Source: Stratiolaelaps scimitus
Lineage: Eukaryota; Arthropoda; Arachnida; Mesostigmata; Laelapidae
Direction of reading: 5' to 3'
DNA: 64,000 bases
Assembly: GCA_019614645.1 (NCBI GenBank)
Contig: JABWDB010000070.1
Coordinates: forward strand, 434,001-498,000
Part shown: piece by piece, positions 63,771 to 64,000 of the stretch
How positions within the stretch are numbered: position 1 is the first letter of the stretch
Layout of the letters: each line of letters opens with the position of its first letter
Notes under the pieces: generated by a model
Told to the model about the DNA's origin: nothing
The model's database searches: none
Seen by the model: only the letters and a program-made list of their open reading frames with translations
Made by a program: the position numbers and the translations under genes

Positions 63771-64000
63771 TGCGGAACATGCCGGCTGGATTGCTCTTGT
63801 CGTTGTTGTGCCGCAGTTGTTGTTGTCATCGCCCGCCTATTCCGCTAGCGATGAAACAAGTGAACAGAACAAGGGTGGTCCCTCGATTCGAGCAGCACTA
63901 GTCTGTCGAGGGTCTGTAGTGGCGCGACGTAGAGTTGGGTGGTGTGGCTGGAAGAACGGCCCACCACCGTCCGGCGCAAAGTCGACAGGGGCGGCTACGG
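63771..64000. other. right edge, GC-rich, nothing further recognised
   Basis: Would be intron if the exon ending at 63,764 is real. Confidence 0.3.

Overview
The window is nuclear DNA from an animal, most likely an arthropod and probably a chelicerate (mite or tick). This rests on intron-rich genes with GT/AG splice sites, a conserved animal Rab11, a nuclear tRNA-Val, mariner and Ty3/gypsy relics, and very many (TA)n, (CAA/CAG)n and (GA)n simple repeats. The species guess is inference: nothing here is diagnostic of mites. Coding density is low and most of the window is intergenic or intronic.

Three protein-coding genes can be assembled exon by exon with matching phases. (1) On the minus strand, 22,286 to 16,178, is a four-exon CAP-superfamily (antigen-5/CRISP-like) gene for a 269-residue protein with an N-terminal membrane segment. 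(2) On the plus strand, 47,907 to 50,879, is a canonical Rab11 gene (222 residues, four coding exons, C-terminal CC motif). (3) On the plus strand, 56,097 to 57,937, is a second gene with the same exon architecture (exons 1 and 2 have identical lengths, 40 and 355 bp, and all intron phases match). It encodes a highly diverged Rab11 paralog of 210 residues. Its GTPase motifs are altered (GKS to GKV, DTAGQ to SLAGS), while NKxD and SA are kept, and its C-terminus is a CaaX box (CTSM). This apparent tandem duplication with neofunctionalisation is the most interesting item.

Region by region: 1-2.1 kb has a dead mariner transposase without visible terminal repeats. 4.3-5.6 kb has a 1.3-kb mariner with terminal repeats. 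6.1-7.9 kb is GC-rich low-complexity DNA. 8.2-9.06 kb is a second, internally deleted mariner of another subfamily with an intact TA duplication. 13.9-15.3 kb is a Ty3/gypsy pol relic (RT, RNase H, integrase tail). 16.2-22.3 kb is the CAP gene, with a tRNA-derived SINE in its last intron. 23.4 and 28.1 kb hold two copies of a short element inserted in (TA)n tracts. 24.0-25.4 kb holds coding-like minus-strand segments I do not recognise. 28.3-44.9 kb is mostly empty, with GC-rich islands. 45-46.2 kb has two candidate exons. 47.8-51.1 kb is Rab11. 51.1-54.5 kb is extremely simple-repeat rich. 56.1-58.8 kb is the Rab11 paralog. 61.26-61.33 kb is tRNA-Val(UAC). 62.3-64 kb is GC-rich, with a possible first coding exon running off toward the right edge.

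A dispersed repeat of about 50 bp occurs four times (3.2, 10.2, 13.8, 61.4 kb). No bacterial-type operon, CRISPR array or viral gene was seen.
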